This document shows positions 33,719 through 45,221 of a stretch of 64,000 bases of DNA, one piece after another (the first letter of the stretch is position 1; every line of letters begins with the position of its first letter). Source of the DNA: Bolinopsis microptera. Taxonomy: Eukaryota; Ctenophora; Tentaculata; Lobata; Bolinopsidae. The stretch covers positions 8,542,084-8,606,083 of the forward strand of contig NC_087072.1 of the NCBI RefSeq assembly GCF_026151205.1, in the 5' to 3' direction. The notes below the pieces were generated by a model. The model was not told the origin of the DNA and ran no database searches. It saw only the letters and a list, made by a program, of their open reading frames with translations. The position numbers were made by a program, and so were the translations under genes.

Positions 33719-33921
33719 ACCGAACTGCTGAAGGTAATTCGTTAGAAGGCTTACATCTCGATCCCGGGGTGCGGATAGAAGAAAAACATTATTTATAGTC
33801 TTGGACACTTATATCTAGCTGATAGCACAGACTATGTTTTTGTTAGGAAGAATTAGGGTCCGCAAAAGATGGCAGTCAGGATAAGTTCTATGTCTAATTA
33901 CCTTCAGCAGTTCCATAACTT
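33719..33921. repeat. small inverted repeat next to the MULE unit
   Basis: GAACTGCTGAAGGTAATT near 33723 is repeated inverted as AATTACCTTCAGCAGTTC near 33899. It encloses about 160 bp of non-coding DNA and has no left-arm match. Confidence 0.6.
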
Positions 33922-35424
33922 AAGGTAGATACCATACTATACTACTTGTATCACGTCGCGATCCCCACCGACATGTCATTACTTTCTCTAAGTAGATCTT
34001 GAAGTGAAAATCGTTTCCGATTTTAGCGTTGATGTCGCTGAAAATTTCCGTGGTTGTTAGATTTGCCAAAAGCAAAAGTTCTTACTTCTTTCTGATCAAG
34101 GTATTCCATTAGCGTTGCATCACCATTAGCCTTGGGTAAAGGTATAAAATTCGATAACTGTTTTATCGTCTTATCGGTATCCGCGTGGTTTTCTGATCTA
34201 ATTCTACCGGCCGAATGGCAAAGCGATAAACATTATTTTTCATAACACATTCGCTTTTTCCAACCAGTTTAAGTTAAATAAGGTTAACGGTGACCAGTCC
34301 TGTGGACAATGACATGGAGCCTATTACCTATGACTATAAATTTATAATAATGCAATTCACAGAATTGCATTTTGACGTACTTTTGGGAGTACCAAAAGCG
34401 CGCAAACTAAATATATTTGACGCGCGAATCTGTTTTTGAAAGAAACTGATCAAAGTGAAAGAGAATCTAATTTGTAATAACATCGCGCGGGGAATAATAT
34501 TGGTCACGTACGTGTAATAATAAAACTATACTATAAGTATACGAATACCTAACGATTCCCTTAAAAATAAGGATAATCTATAAATCACTTGGGACTGGGA
34601 AGCTATTCTCGCACATAACTTACGAATCCAAAATTACTAGGTCTAGAGAAGGTTCCAAAATCAAACCAGCAATGATAAGTTTATCTTATTGAACTTTAAT
34701 TAACTTTAATTTTGAATCGACACCAATTCAAATTGAACGCTCGAGAGTCTGAGAAGAGGCCCCAGCTAGGGCATAGCGTACATATATTAATATCCGTTTA
34801 ACCTTAAAGTTAAATAGTCTGCCCATTTACGTTCAAGTCAACGCCCGTACGTAAACGTTTGAATGCCTCCGGGCTCCGAGCGTTCATTTTAATGTCCGTT
34901 TTTAACTTTAAATGGATACAATGAGATAAAACTATGTTGTCGGAATTAGACAGTAAATAAACAACAATGAATAAAAATAAGTCACTAGTATAGCAATAAG
35001 CAAATAATAATAAAATTATTGCTCCTTAATTCGTGAATTTTTCATAAGACGCAAACTTGTGTTAACATAAATATAATAACATAAATATAATAACATAAAT
35101 AATAGTAAGGTCTCGCTGCTTGTTAACTGTGAGGCGGTTTCTTTTTTTGTTTATCACCCAGTCGTACAAGCTCCAATTCGTCTCACAGGGTGAGGCTGAT
35201 GTCGATTGCGACAGCGCTTTCATTGGAAAACTCTGTAGTTCGGGTACCTCTCAACCGAAGTTGCTCCACCAAGAGACTGGACCGTCAGAATCTTGGCTAA
35301 AACTTGAGGCAGCGTCAGTAGAGAATAAGCCTCTTTTCTCTCGGTAGAACGTGTACTGCGAATTTAAAGTATCTTCTTCTTTGTTGCGCCGTCACACCAC
35401 GTGTCCATGACATCTAGAAACTCC

Positions 35425-36133
35425 GGCAGTATCGAGATAGCCCGACCACTGTCCGCGGACAACTGTCCGCGGACAACTGTCCACGGACAATTGTCCGCGG
35501 ACACCTGTCTACCAGATCATATTACTGCATAATAACAATATCCCCTGAATCAAGCAACAGGTGTTTGTGAATAGTTGATTGGTTACCAGATCATATGAAT
35601 GGTATGTATGGTATCTTGGATGCAATTAGTTACGACTAGCATAATTAATTGTAGCGTAGTCGTAGTAGAATAATATTGATTGCTCAATGAAATAAATGAT
35701 TACGATTAAAATGTGGTATATAAGTCGTTCGTTTTTGGTGAAGTATTATCAGTTGCCATCATCAACAACAACAACAACAACTATTCCAATTCCTGACATG
35801 GTACTCTTCTGTCTAATGGACGAAATTAATGGACCCACCGCCTCCCGTAAGGTTGCTTAATCGTTTAATAAGCCTTGACACCACCGCTGATTGAAATTCG
35901 CGTGCGATGATGTGAACCCTGCTTGATTCAGGGGATGATGTGAACCCTGCTTGATTCAGGGGATGATGTGAACCCTGCTTGATTCAGGGGATGATGTGAA
36001 CCCTGCTTGATTCAGGGGATGATGTGAACCCTGCTTGATTCAGGGGATACTGTCATTATGCAGTAATGATCTGGTAGACAGGTGTTCGTGGACAGTTGTC
36101 CGCGGACAGTGGTCGGGCTATCTCGATACTGCC
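35425..36133. mobile_element. 709-bp hAT-like MITE with 8-bp TSD
   Basis: The terminal inverted repeats start GGCAGTATCGAGATAGCCCG and extend about 100 bp with an internal length difference. They contain repeats of GTCCGCGGACAACT. The 8-bp target duplication GAAACTCC is at 35417-35424 and 36134-36141. The left arm near 30938 keeps the uninterrupted site. There is no coding capacity. TSD length suggests hAT, but the termini are not a typical CAG..CTG, so the superfamily is uncertain. Confidence 0.85.
35905..36050. repeat. 28-bp minisatellite inside the MITE
   Basis: About five tandem copies of a unit beginning GATGATGTGAACCCTGCTTG. Confidence 0.95.
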
Positions 36134-36580
36134 GAAACTCCTTCTAGACATCCTGATTCGTGTGTTGATCAAATCCCTGATATATAAGCCGGGTGAACAC
36201 AAAACCCTACTGAATGTAGGGGGGAATGGAGCTCGAGCCACCTTTTCTTGGCAAGACTAATCATATCGCTTTTATAGTTTCAATTGCGAAAAGCAAAATT
36301 TGCTAACTTTAAGGCGAACAGATAATATTTGTAATAAATTACACCGATGAAACCAACTGGAATCTTAAGACTATTGTCTGAAAATCTAAGCAAGACTATT
36401 GTCGGCTCGAGAATTGAGCATAAATATAAGTCGACTTCTATCCAGAAACACTATAGCGGAGTTTTAGGGCCTGAAAAGTGAAACGTGCATGCATGCGCGC
36501 TAAAACTCTCCTAACTCATCTAGAACATGTAAAATTGCGGGAAACGATGGCGTGTCGACGTGTTGATATTTTAAATCTGA

Positions 36581-36652
36581 TTAACGTTCCTTTACCATTA
36601 TGTTCCGAACGTTAAAATCTTTTAGCGAACGCGTTCACAAACTATTTTTAGT
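36581..36652. repeat. 72-bp direct repeat, copy 1
   Basis: GTTAAAATCTTTTAGCGAAC followed by GCGTTCACAAACTATTTTTA; it recurs at 38400-38465. It lies inside a segment added to the right arm. Confidence 0.85.
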
Positions 36653-38399
36653 GGTCTGTACCTAATTAATGACGGCTAAACTAGGTAAATTTGCGCATGA
36701 ACCTATCAATATAGGGACTGATGAAATCAAGGCAGTTAGTGGCACAGAAATCGAAAGGATTAGTGATTTCATAAATCAGTAGTCAATGACTAGACAGGGT
36801 TATTGAAAATTACAAAGAATAAAATGGCGTCTGGACTTGGGACCAGCTCACAGCACAGTTCATTAATGCAATCTGAAAACCATTCTGCTAGCTAAAAGTA
36901 AAAAATGATTTTGTTAGGTAAAACGTACTGAAAATTAAAATTAAGATTAAAAATTGAAAACGAACTGAACTAAAAAAAAGAATGACACGTCATGCTAAAA
37001 TACATATTCCGAAGTAAAATTAATCCCAAATTTTCCCCAAATGTTAAAATACTTGTCGACAAAGATTTCAAACCGTTTGCGCAAGGTGCAGCAATATTAA
37101 AACTTTGTCGTGCAAGTTTAGAACTAAATTTGTACAATCCAAAATAAAACTGTTATAAGAACTATTAATACGAGCTAAATCAACTAACTGACTAATAAAT
37201 TTACCATAATACTGGCCTTTGGGATTATTCCCATCTAATAGGGATAATTAATGACATCAAAATTATAATCTTTCCTCTTGTCGTAAAGTTTTTAAAAAAA
37301 TTTTCCCTTGTAAATATTGATAGTGATAGTAAGACTAATATCTAAAAAGTCAGTTTCACGAACTGAAGTATTATTTTTATTCATAATCATCTCTGGAGGA
37401 TATATTTCACTTAAAACTCGTTCTAATAGACCAAAATCATATATAAGACCATACCATGAAGATTATACTTTTCCGAGCCACCGTTGAGCCTATATTGTTC
37501 TAAATCTATGGCTGAGACCCATTGGATATCGGTTAGTTGCTGTTTGATAACTATAAGCGTATCAATGGTTGTTACAGTAAGCCCTCAACAGTTGAATACC
37601 ATCCCCAAGCCAACAGTGATGATTAGTCGAAGCATAATGAAACTAGCCAAGTATTTAGCGAGACACAATGATGAACTGGCCGATCAAGCACTTTTTGGGA
37701 TTCCCAGCATAAAATAACAACACCTGTTTCCAAACAGTTAAAGTTAAAGATTATAAACTTACCGTTGCCTAATTCTGAGAACATGGAACGCACACGTGCC
37801 AATATGTTTTTACCCGCGAATTACCCAGAATTAACTGAAACTGAATGCTGAAAGAGAATCTTATCAGTTATCGCGTCGCGCGGGGAATAATTTTGGTCAC
37901 GTACATCATTTTGTGTTCCCTTTTAAATACAATTACCAGTGCAGAGAGTGGTTTCAGAAACGCAAATTCAACTTGCAAAGATTAATTTACCTGGGTACGG
38001 TACCTCGCTCAGGCTTTTGCATTTATTAAGTTAAACACATTGATTTAACATTGAAGTTTGAACATATTATGGCGATTAAAAATATGTCTATAAGTATAGC
38101 AGATAGGGCGGAATGACAGGTTTAGCAACGCCCAGGAATTACAAGCAGCAAATTCTGCTACTGCTAGTGCTATCAGTATCACGGAGAATCAAATCAAATA
38201 TTATAGTGGTACCGTGGCATGTCCTGTGTCCATTCTTGGTCAGCGTTGTATAGGTTGCATGGATTAGGATAAGTCCCTGCTTGCTGTTGGCTTTGCTGCG
38301 GTGAGGCTGGCTGGAACAATTGTCGGAGAACTCTTTGGCTTCGTTCTCTCTTCACTTCTTTCTCCGCACAAAACTGTTTAATCCGTGGGAGGCCCTGTT

Positions 38400-38465
38400 T
38401 TAACGTTCCTTATGTTCCAAACGTTAAAATCTTTTAGCGAACGCGTTCACAAACTATTTTTAGTG
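38400..38465. repeat. 72-bp direct repeat, copy 2
   Basis: This copy starts right where the long inverted repeat ends. Both copies may mark the end of a mobile unit. Confidence 0.85.
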
Positions 38466-39616
38466 AACGTTCCGTGCGAATTCACTACAAGTACAACTAA
38501 GCTATAAGGGCAAAATCATCGATTAGAGGCTTTTATCTTAAAGAGTGAACCGGAACGTGAAACAGATCCTATTCACTATTGCACGGTGGAGAACCAAACT
38601 AGCAACTTTTCTATTATGAAATCGTTCAGTAGGTGAAATTTATTGTTATTAATTTTTACCTGTCAGATACGTAAAATAACAAAGTAATCTCTACGTTAGG
38701 CGTTCGGGTAGGAGAAATAAGCAAGCTGATAAGAGACAATAAAATTACAGACGTATGCAATTAGTGTGTGGCGTGAGGTATATTTACTTTAATTTTTAGT
38801 GCCGACTTTAGCTTCAATGATATCACCGCGCACCGTTAACATACTCATAGTCTGGACAGCACCCTTCTAAATCCGAAAAGTGTCATACTTGTAGTGAAAA
38901 TATTTGGTAGAATTCGGTCCAGGACAAGCTATTAAATTTTTTGCTGCGCTCCGGTCTATCACAGCAGTTTTCCTAATACCGTAGAGAAGTTTTTTTTATT
39001 AACAAATAAAACTCGATTACTAGACTCCTAGCCTGATACGAACTAAATTAAAAATTGCTCATAATGAACTTATCATCTTATCATAAATAAAAATAAATGC
39101 TGTTAGCTGTGAGCTTTTGCTGGTCCCATGAATATAATTCAATGGATATGATATAATATAAATATTCATATACTTGCACATTTACGAGTCTTCTGAATCT
39201 ATTATATTACATAATACACGACTTCTCATTTCATAATTCATATCAAACATTTATATACTCATGCAGCGAGAATATGTATGTATATGTGTCGAAACTAACA
39301 CAAGCAGTCATATTACCGTGTTGTAAAACGGCCGACCGTTTACTACAAGTTAAGTCAAGTCAAATCAAATCAAAACATAGTTTTAAAAAACGTATACGCT
39401 ATCTGCAACATTTGACATCTAGCACAACGTGCACAGTCTGGTTTAGTCAACAATGTTACCTGGGAACCTCAGGCTATCATGTTCATTAATGAATAGAGAT
39501 TCGGCGGAATGACAGGCTGAGCGCTGCCCAGTAATTAACAATGCAGCTCTAAACGCTGCGGACTTGCTATTATAAAAATTGATGAGCGCTCGATTTGAAA
39601 TCCCGACGCGCATAAA
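38466..39616. other. right-only spacer of the foldback
   Basis: AT-rich, no gene seen. It includes one copy of the GGCGGAATGACAGG motif (39499-39536). Confidence 0.4.
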
Positions 39617-39842
39617 AACTGCCACTAACTGCTACTAACTGCCACTAACTGCCACTAACTGCTACTAACTGCTACTGTCGCGCGCAAATGCGTGGGCGCG
39701 ATTGTAGCAGTTAGTGGCAGTTAGTGGCAGTTAGTGGCAGTTTGTAGCAGTTAGTGGCAGTTTGTGGCAGTTAGTGGCAGTTTGTGGCAGTTAGTGGCAG
39801 TTTGTGGCAGTTAGTGGCAGTTTGTAGCAGTTAGTGACAGTT
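39617..39842. repeat. right terminal hairpin array of 20-bp units
   Basis: A mirror of the left array: a short forward block (39617-39675), a GC-rich spacer related to the left one (TCGCGCGCAAATGCGTGGGC), then a longer reverse block of AGTTTGTRGCAGTTAGTGGC units to the outer end. Confidence 0.9.
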
Positions 39843-40226
39843 TCTTTGCACTTAGCTCCTCCTGTGTACAATATAATAGAAACATATTACATATACAATA
39901 GAAACTACATTGCGATGAAAACTGCAATAAAAAGCCGCGCCGTAACAGCCGTGAGCACGTGTTACATTGCAATGTAATATGTAGGTACTACGGCTTTACA
40001 ATTTAATTGTAGGTTTTACAATAATATTTTATTACATCGAGCAAATTATACTTATACTTATTTATATTATTCAGTAACAGCCTTTCATTTGTTAATAATG
40101 TAAAATTCTAAAATATATTCATATTTGTTTTTTTTGTTGATTTAACTGAGATTTGAATAATGTTATTGTAATTTCTAAATTGAATTTAAAATTATGTTGA
40201 AAATTTAGACCGATTGCAGCTTGATT

Positions 40227-40340
40227 CTTGGAGGACTTCGCCGCTTCGACGCGCCGCGCGAACTAGCATTCTTGCTTCGCAACCTCGATCGTTGCTCTGC
40301 TTCGCAGAGCAACGATCTTAATGGGTTGACATCGTCAACC
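40227..40340. repeat. GC-rich direct repeat with perfect hairpin, copy 1
   Basis: It begins CTTGGAGGACTTCGCCGCTT. It contains a 31-nt hairpin with 14-bp arms GATCGTTGCTCTGC and a TTC loop at 40287-40317, and a palindrome TTGACATCGTCAA. Confidence 0.85.
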
Positions 40341-40671
40341 AACTTCAAACTTGATTCACGATGTCAATCTTTCGCATTTCGCCGATCTGCATAAGAGAAA
40401 AATCTGGTTGCGAGAAAATGCGCGGCGCGACCTAGTAGTGTATCGCGCTACAAGATTGCAGCTTGATCCAATGATCCATGGCTTGCCGGTCTAGAGCTTG
40501 CCTATATTCCAAATTATCTTTGACATGTTACAGGTTACTGGGCGGCGCTCAGCCTGTTATTCCGCCGAATCTTTATTCGGGCTGAGTGAATTACGATTTC
40601 AATCGCCCTGAAAAAAGTGCGAATGATCATTAGATGTTAGAGTGCACGTGAATTGCATTTGCTTGGAGGAC

Positions 40672-40779
40672 TTCGCCGCTTCGACGCGCCGCGCAAACTA
40701 GCATTCTTGCTAGCTTCGCATCGACGATCGTTGCTCTGCTTCGCAGAGCAACGATCTCGACGGATTGACATCGTCAATC
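40672..40779. repeat. GC-rich direct repeat with perfect hairpin, copy 2
   Basis: Same order as copy 1, with the identical 31-nt hairpin at 40726-40756. The spacer between the copies holds another copy of the GGCGGAAT motif in reverse (40534-40570). Confidence 0.85.
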
Positions 40780-40826
40780 AATGCATTTGCATTCACTTGT
40801 ATCACGTGGTGACCCCCACTGTCGCC

Positions 40827-40856
40827 TTACCCCTGTAGAGTTTCTACGATACAGGG
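40827..40856. repeat. hairpin CCCCTGTA...TACAGGGG
   Basis: 8-bp perfect arms around a 12-base loop, in a GC-rich stretch that continues to about 40970. Nothing coding is seen. Confidence 0.6.
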
Positions 40857-41107
40857 GAGCCGCACACTCGTGCGCGGCGGGTCATACAACGTATGACAAG
40901 CATTCATGTGATCGTTCAGAACCAATTACAGCCGCGCAAAAGATCACGTGCACGGCAACTATCAATAATATAAGAAAAAAATGACGTATGCACTATATGC
41001 GCTACAAGAGCCGCGCGATGAGTTTAGTTAGATTGTAAAATTTGATTATTTTGCCTATTTGCGCGTTTTAGAGGGTTCAATTTTACGCCAGGCTATGTTT
41101 ATGAACA

Positions 41108-41132
41108 TAATAATAATAATAATAATAATAAA
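41108..41132. repeat. (AAT)n microsatellite
   Basis: About eight AAT units. On the minus strand it is a TTA run, which could be the 3' tail of the LINE to its right if that element's 3' UTR is about 700 bp. Confidence 0.9.
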
Positions 41133-41853
41133 TTAATGTTATTTTGATACAGCACCAAAAGGTTAAATAATTTAAATTTAACCCTTATGCTCAGCTGTAA
41201 ATGATACCTAAATGACAGTAGAGATCGTGCATCTCGCCTTGGACTGGAATTAAAAACGGAAGTTTATAGCTACAAGTTAAATCCTGACTAAATAAGGCAG
41301 AAACACCTTTAACAAGAAGATATCCAAGAAAGGTTAGCAGGTTTTCTAACAAAACATATGAAAAATAGATGATGACCACAAGAAATCTATGTATGAGACT
41401 CCAAATATATATAACTCCAAATATACAAACAATCTGAATACTTCAATATACAATACAAAATTATTAAAAAAGCTTACTGCAGAACAGTAACTGATGTTAC
41501 AGAAAATCCAATACAGTCATGTCAAATTATCTGGGCAACATACAAGTCTAGAGACGGTGAAATAAACAGAGTGGAAGAAGATGCTAAAATACTTGAGACA
41601 AAATACAAAGAATAAGGCAGCTTTCTCCTGGGTGCCAACCCAAAAAATGTTGGTGTCCCGGGATAGAGCCTCCTTTTCTGACCTACACTAAAATTTTGTT
41701 GGCAGACACAGTGAAACACGGAAAAGAATAATATCTCGAATGTTGCCCGAAAATCCTGAAAAATTAGTAGCCTAAAATAATTTAATTTAAAGCGTAAAAT
41801 TGACCTGCTATAGGATGAAGATTTTAAAAATCTTCTGATAATGTATTATTTAC
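41133..41853 (-). other. probable LINE 3' untranslated region
   Basis: It lies directly 3' of the LINE ORF2 stop on the minus strand and has no recognisable domain. A GC-rich inverted repeat GGGTGCCAACCC / GTTGGTGTCCC is at about 41629-41662. Confidence 0.35.
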
Positions 41854-42429
41854 TCAGTACATATCAAAGGACTTTCTAAACAGATGAGCTTTTAGTTTTC
41901 CCTTAAAGTCATTGATGTTTACACATTTCCTGATTTCTTGAGGAAGGTTGTTCCATAATCTTGGAGCAGATGAAGAGAAGGCTCTTGGTGGACTGTTTAT
42001 AGGGCAATGAAGAGACACATCTCTGCCACCACTGGGATTGTACTTGACAAGGTTTGACAGGTATGAAGGTGCTAGTCCATGGAGCAGTTTGAAAGTTAGC
42101 AGGAGTATTTTAAATTCAATACGTTCTTGTACCTTGAGCCAATGAAGTTCTTTTATGTAGGGCTCAACTTCTTCTCTCCTCTTTAGACCTTTAACTAAGC
42201 GACATGCTCTGTTTTGCAGAGATTGTAGCTGTTTCAAAACAGAATGATTAGTACCATAGTAAAGTGCATTGCAGTAGTCAAGCGAACTAATAACAAGAGA
42301 TTGTACGATGATTTGCATTTGATCTTCAGAGAGGAATGGTTTCATCTTTGCAATATTCCGCATCTTGTGGCAGTTTGCAGCTTTAAGCTTCTTTATCTGA
42401 GGATTTAGAGTCAGAGAGGAATCCAATTT
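41854..42429 (-). pseudogene. LINE ORF2 C-terminal part
   Basis: The region starts LDSSLTLNPQIKKLK and runs through SLVISSLDYCNALYYG, LQSLQNRACRLV and LHWLKVQERIEFK to FSSSAPRLWNNLPQEIR. This is the thumb and C-terminal tail shared by CR1/L2/Jockey-type RTs. It is separated from the RT core by an insertion, so the apparent ATG at 42426 is not a true start. Confidence 0.85.
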
Positions 42430-42946
42430 TTAAATCTAATCTGAGAATGAAGTATAAAGAAATTTTTAATTAGCACTGTATAGTTTAAGATATTTATAGC
42501 TTATTATAACCATTGATACAAAGGCCATAATCTTTCGCAAGCTCTTTAATATACACCTTGAAGCCACATTTTATATCCTTGAACCACACAATATAAACTA
42601 AAGCATGTTTTAGTGTAGACTTTTTGTCACAACAAGACTGCAACCTATAGTAACAACTATAAACAGAACCCCTAATGTCTACTAACAAATTTCTTCTAGT
42701 CTTAAAATGAGCCCTGTCTCTAAAAACCTAACTGAACTAGCGTTTCGGTGTGTGCAAAAGCTTTCAGGCACGCGCATTCCTTGCCCCGTTAGTTCCTGTC
42801 CTTCCAAAGCCAAACTAGCAGTCAAGGACAAAAAGTCATACACCAAATGGGCATTATATTTTATGAATTGTTTTACATCTTTTTATTCTGTAAAATGTGC
42901 TAAAATTAAATTTCTTGTTTCATTGAAATTTCTTGTTTCATTGAAT
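42430..42946. mobile_element. about 515-bp insertion in LINE ORF2
   Basis: The LINE frame breaks after VTKNRGFT and resumes at LDSSL when this block is skipped. The block is AT-rich and contains an adjacent duplication of ATTTCTTGTTTCATTGAA (42907-42945). No terminal inverted repeats or clear target duplication are seen; its class is unknown. Confidence 0.65.
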
Positions 42947-44388
42947 GTAAAGCCACGGTTTTTGGTAACGTTAACAAGTCTTATACAGACAGAAGATTTT
43001 AGGAAGACACCACCAATTTCTAATTCTGACAATAAACGTTTTGAACCAAAAACTATAATTTCAGTTTTAGTTGGATTCAGAAGAAGGAAGTGATTCGTCA
43101 TCCAGGTCTCGATTTCTCTAAAACAGGAGGGCAGGTCTTCGCTGAGGACTTGATATTCTGTAGCGGATGAAAATGACTTGTAGATCTGGTGATCATCAGC
43201 ATAGCCATGGATCAGAAATTGCTTTGATTTTACAGAAGAGTAAATTGAGCGGATGTAGATATTGAACAACACAGGGCCAAGGACAGAGCCCTGTGGGACA
43301 CCAAACTTTATTACAATTTCTTCAGATTCTAGGTCACCTATCTTGACTTTTTGACAACGACCACGGATGAAGCTGGTGAACCATTTCAAGGCTGTTCCCG
43401 CAATCCCAATCTCACACTTCAATATATTGATCAGTTTGATATGGTCAACTGTGTCGAATGCAGCACTCAGGTCTAAAAGCATTACAACTGTTGCTGTGTT
43501 TTCATTAGTGGCTATGAGGAGGTCATTGACTATGGTAATGAGGAGTGTTTCTGTGCTGTGATGCTTTTTGTAACCAGACTGGTGGTCGATGTTGAGATTA
43601 TTCTTGGCTAGATGTTCATTGAGGCATTTTAATACAAAGCGCTCAATGAGTTTACCGATGAATGTAAGATTAGAGATGGGTCTATAATTCTTTAAGTTCT
43701 CAGTGTCTAGGGAATCTCCTTTGATTAGGGGAGTGAGATGTGCTAGTTTGATTCCCTCCATACTTCCAGTTGAAAGAGAAACGTTGATAATATCACAAAG
43801 GGTAGGGAGGATTAGCTCAAGGTGCTCTGACAAGAGTTCTTTAGGTAGTGGATCAATCGATGAGGTTTTGATGCCAGATTCTTTGTTCAATTCTCTTACT
43901 TCAAAAATAGTAGCTTTTTTAAATTCAGATAATGCCTGGCCATTGAAGTTTGGAGAACTATTAGTCACAGTAGTGTTGGGAAATGATGTTCGGATTTTCT
44001 CAATTTTATCAGTAAAATACTGGTTAAAGGCATTTACAGTTTCCTGAAGATTTTCTGAAGATGGTAAAGTGAGGTTTTTTTCTTTATCCAGGAAAGTGTC
44101 TACAAATTTGTAAAGGCTCTTTTGTGAGTGTTTGTATTTTTGGAAAGTATTAGAGAAAAACAGTTTTTTCTTTTTGAGAGTCAGCTCTGAACAGTGCTCT
44201 CGCAAATGAACAAAGATATCATGATCAATGTCAAGACTTGACTTTTTCCAGGCTTTCTCAGCCTTTCTTCTGTCGGCTCTTGCAACTTTGTATTCGCCAT
44301 CAAACCAGGGAGCAGTGGGAATGTCTTTGATGGTTTTGGAATATTCTGGAGCATGTACATTTAGTATATGTTGACACCCATTGTTAAA
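42947..44388 (-). pseudogene. LINE ORF2 reverse transcriptase core
   Basis: The RT motifs are in order: LKNYRPISNLTFIGKLIER, motif A MLLDLSAAFDTVDH, motif B GVPQGSVLGPVLFNIYI, motif C HGYADDHQIY with both catalytic Asp, and LNPTKTEIIVFG. The frame is continuous with the endonuclease upstream except for one TAA near 44391. It breaks at 42946. Confidence 0.88.
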
Positions 44389-45192
44389 TTAAGTCACAAC
44401 ATCAGAGAAGCTCTTTTCTTCAAAAACCAACTCAGATAGAGCAACAGATAAATCACCTTTAAATTGTTCCTGATCTATGTCTCTGATCTTTCTAAAGCGT
44501 ATGACTTTCTCACATTTGTCGATGTCAGGAGGCTTATGAAGCTGAAATATAATCGGATAGTGGTCACAGGATGGGAAGCTTTTGGCCATGTTTTGCATTA
44601 CCTCAACAGAAGTTTGATCTACTACTTTGTGCGAAGAAATAACAGGATCAAGGATGTGACCTTTTTTATGTGTTGGTGAGTAGACAAGTTGATGAAGCCC
44701 AAAAGATGATAGTATGGTGCTCCACTCGCTCACATGGGCAGAGATTCTGTCTAGGTGCATATTAACATCTCCGCATAGCAAGAAATGCTTGTATTTTGAG
44801 AATGCATCCGCCAGGAAATCTTCAAAATCAGAGAGGAAATTTCCCAAGGACCCAGGTGGACGGTAGACACAGGAGCAGAAGACGACAGACCCATCAACGA
44901 GTTTCAGTTTTGCGTTAATTGCCTCAAATGATCCGTCATTGTTGGCAAAAACTTTGATTAGACGAACACATGATTTGTAGATTATGGCAACACCTCCACC
45001 TGATTTGTCTTTGCGATACACTTGGTAAAGTTTATAGCCATAGTTTTTTATTATTGCAGTGGTGTTGTTGTTCTCATCAGTTAGCCATGTTTCTGTAACA
45101 AAGAAAATAGATATGTTGTTATCTTCTAAAAAGTTCATAACATGGTCAACTTTGTTGTTTAGAGAGCGAACATTCCAGCTTGCACATTTCAT
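44389..45192 (-). pseudogene. LINE ORF2 AP-endonuclease domain
   Basis: The domain starts MKCASWNVRSLNNK with the first catalytic Asn, then VTETWL with the catalytic Glu, SCVYRPPGS, LLCGDVNMHL (GDxN motif) and SCDHYPIIF with the terminal SDH-like motif. The frame is also open upstream to 45225 through a non-ATG codon. It ends at the TAA that cuts ORF2. Confidence 0.88.
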
Positions 45193-45221
45193 ACTAAGGC
45201 TCTTAACTCCAGTCTTGTTCT

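Larger units (their letters stand above)
33978..38398. repeat. right arm of the long inverted repeat
   Basis: This arm is the complement of 29528-32340 but carries added segments: a 709-bp MITE at 35425-36133, a segment around 36466-36655, and about 740 bp near 36717-37457. Conservation with the left arm resumes after each. It has no recognisable protein domain. Confidence 0.85.
28723..39866. mobile_element. 11.1-kb foldback (nested palindrome) element
   Basis: The outer ends are inverted copies (CACAGGAGGAGCAAAGTGCA at 28723, its complement ending at 39866, about one mismatch in the first 50 bp), flanked by TACA at 28719-28722 and 39867-39870. Inside each end sits a hairpin of 20-bp tandem units. 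Further in, long arms (29528-32340 and 33978-38398) are inverted and largely identical; identical 75-codon frames occur at 31007-31234 (minus) and 35120-35347 (plus). The centre (32348-33713) is a smaller TIR-bounded unit with a FLYWCH-MULE remnant. The right arm is longer because of insertions. It could be one foldback transposon or two related terminal units around an older palindrome. Confidence 0.75.

Noticed and set aside
41522-41719. 65-codon minus-strand frame 3' of the LINE
   Set aside because: No recognisable domain; it lies in the probable LINE 3' UTR.
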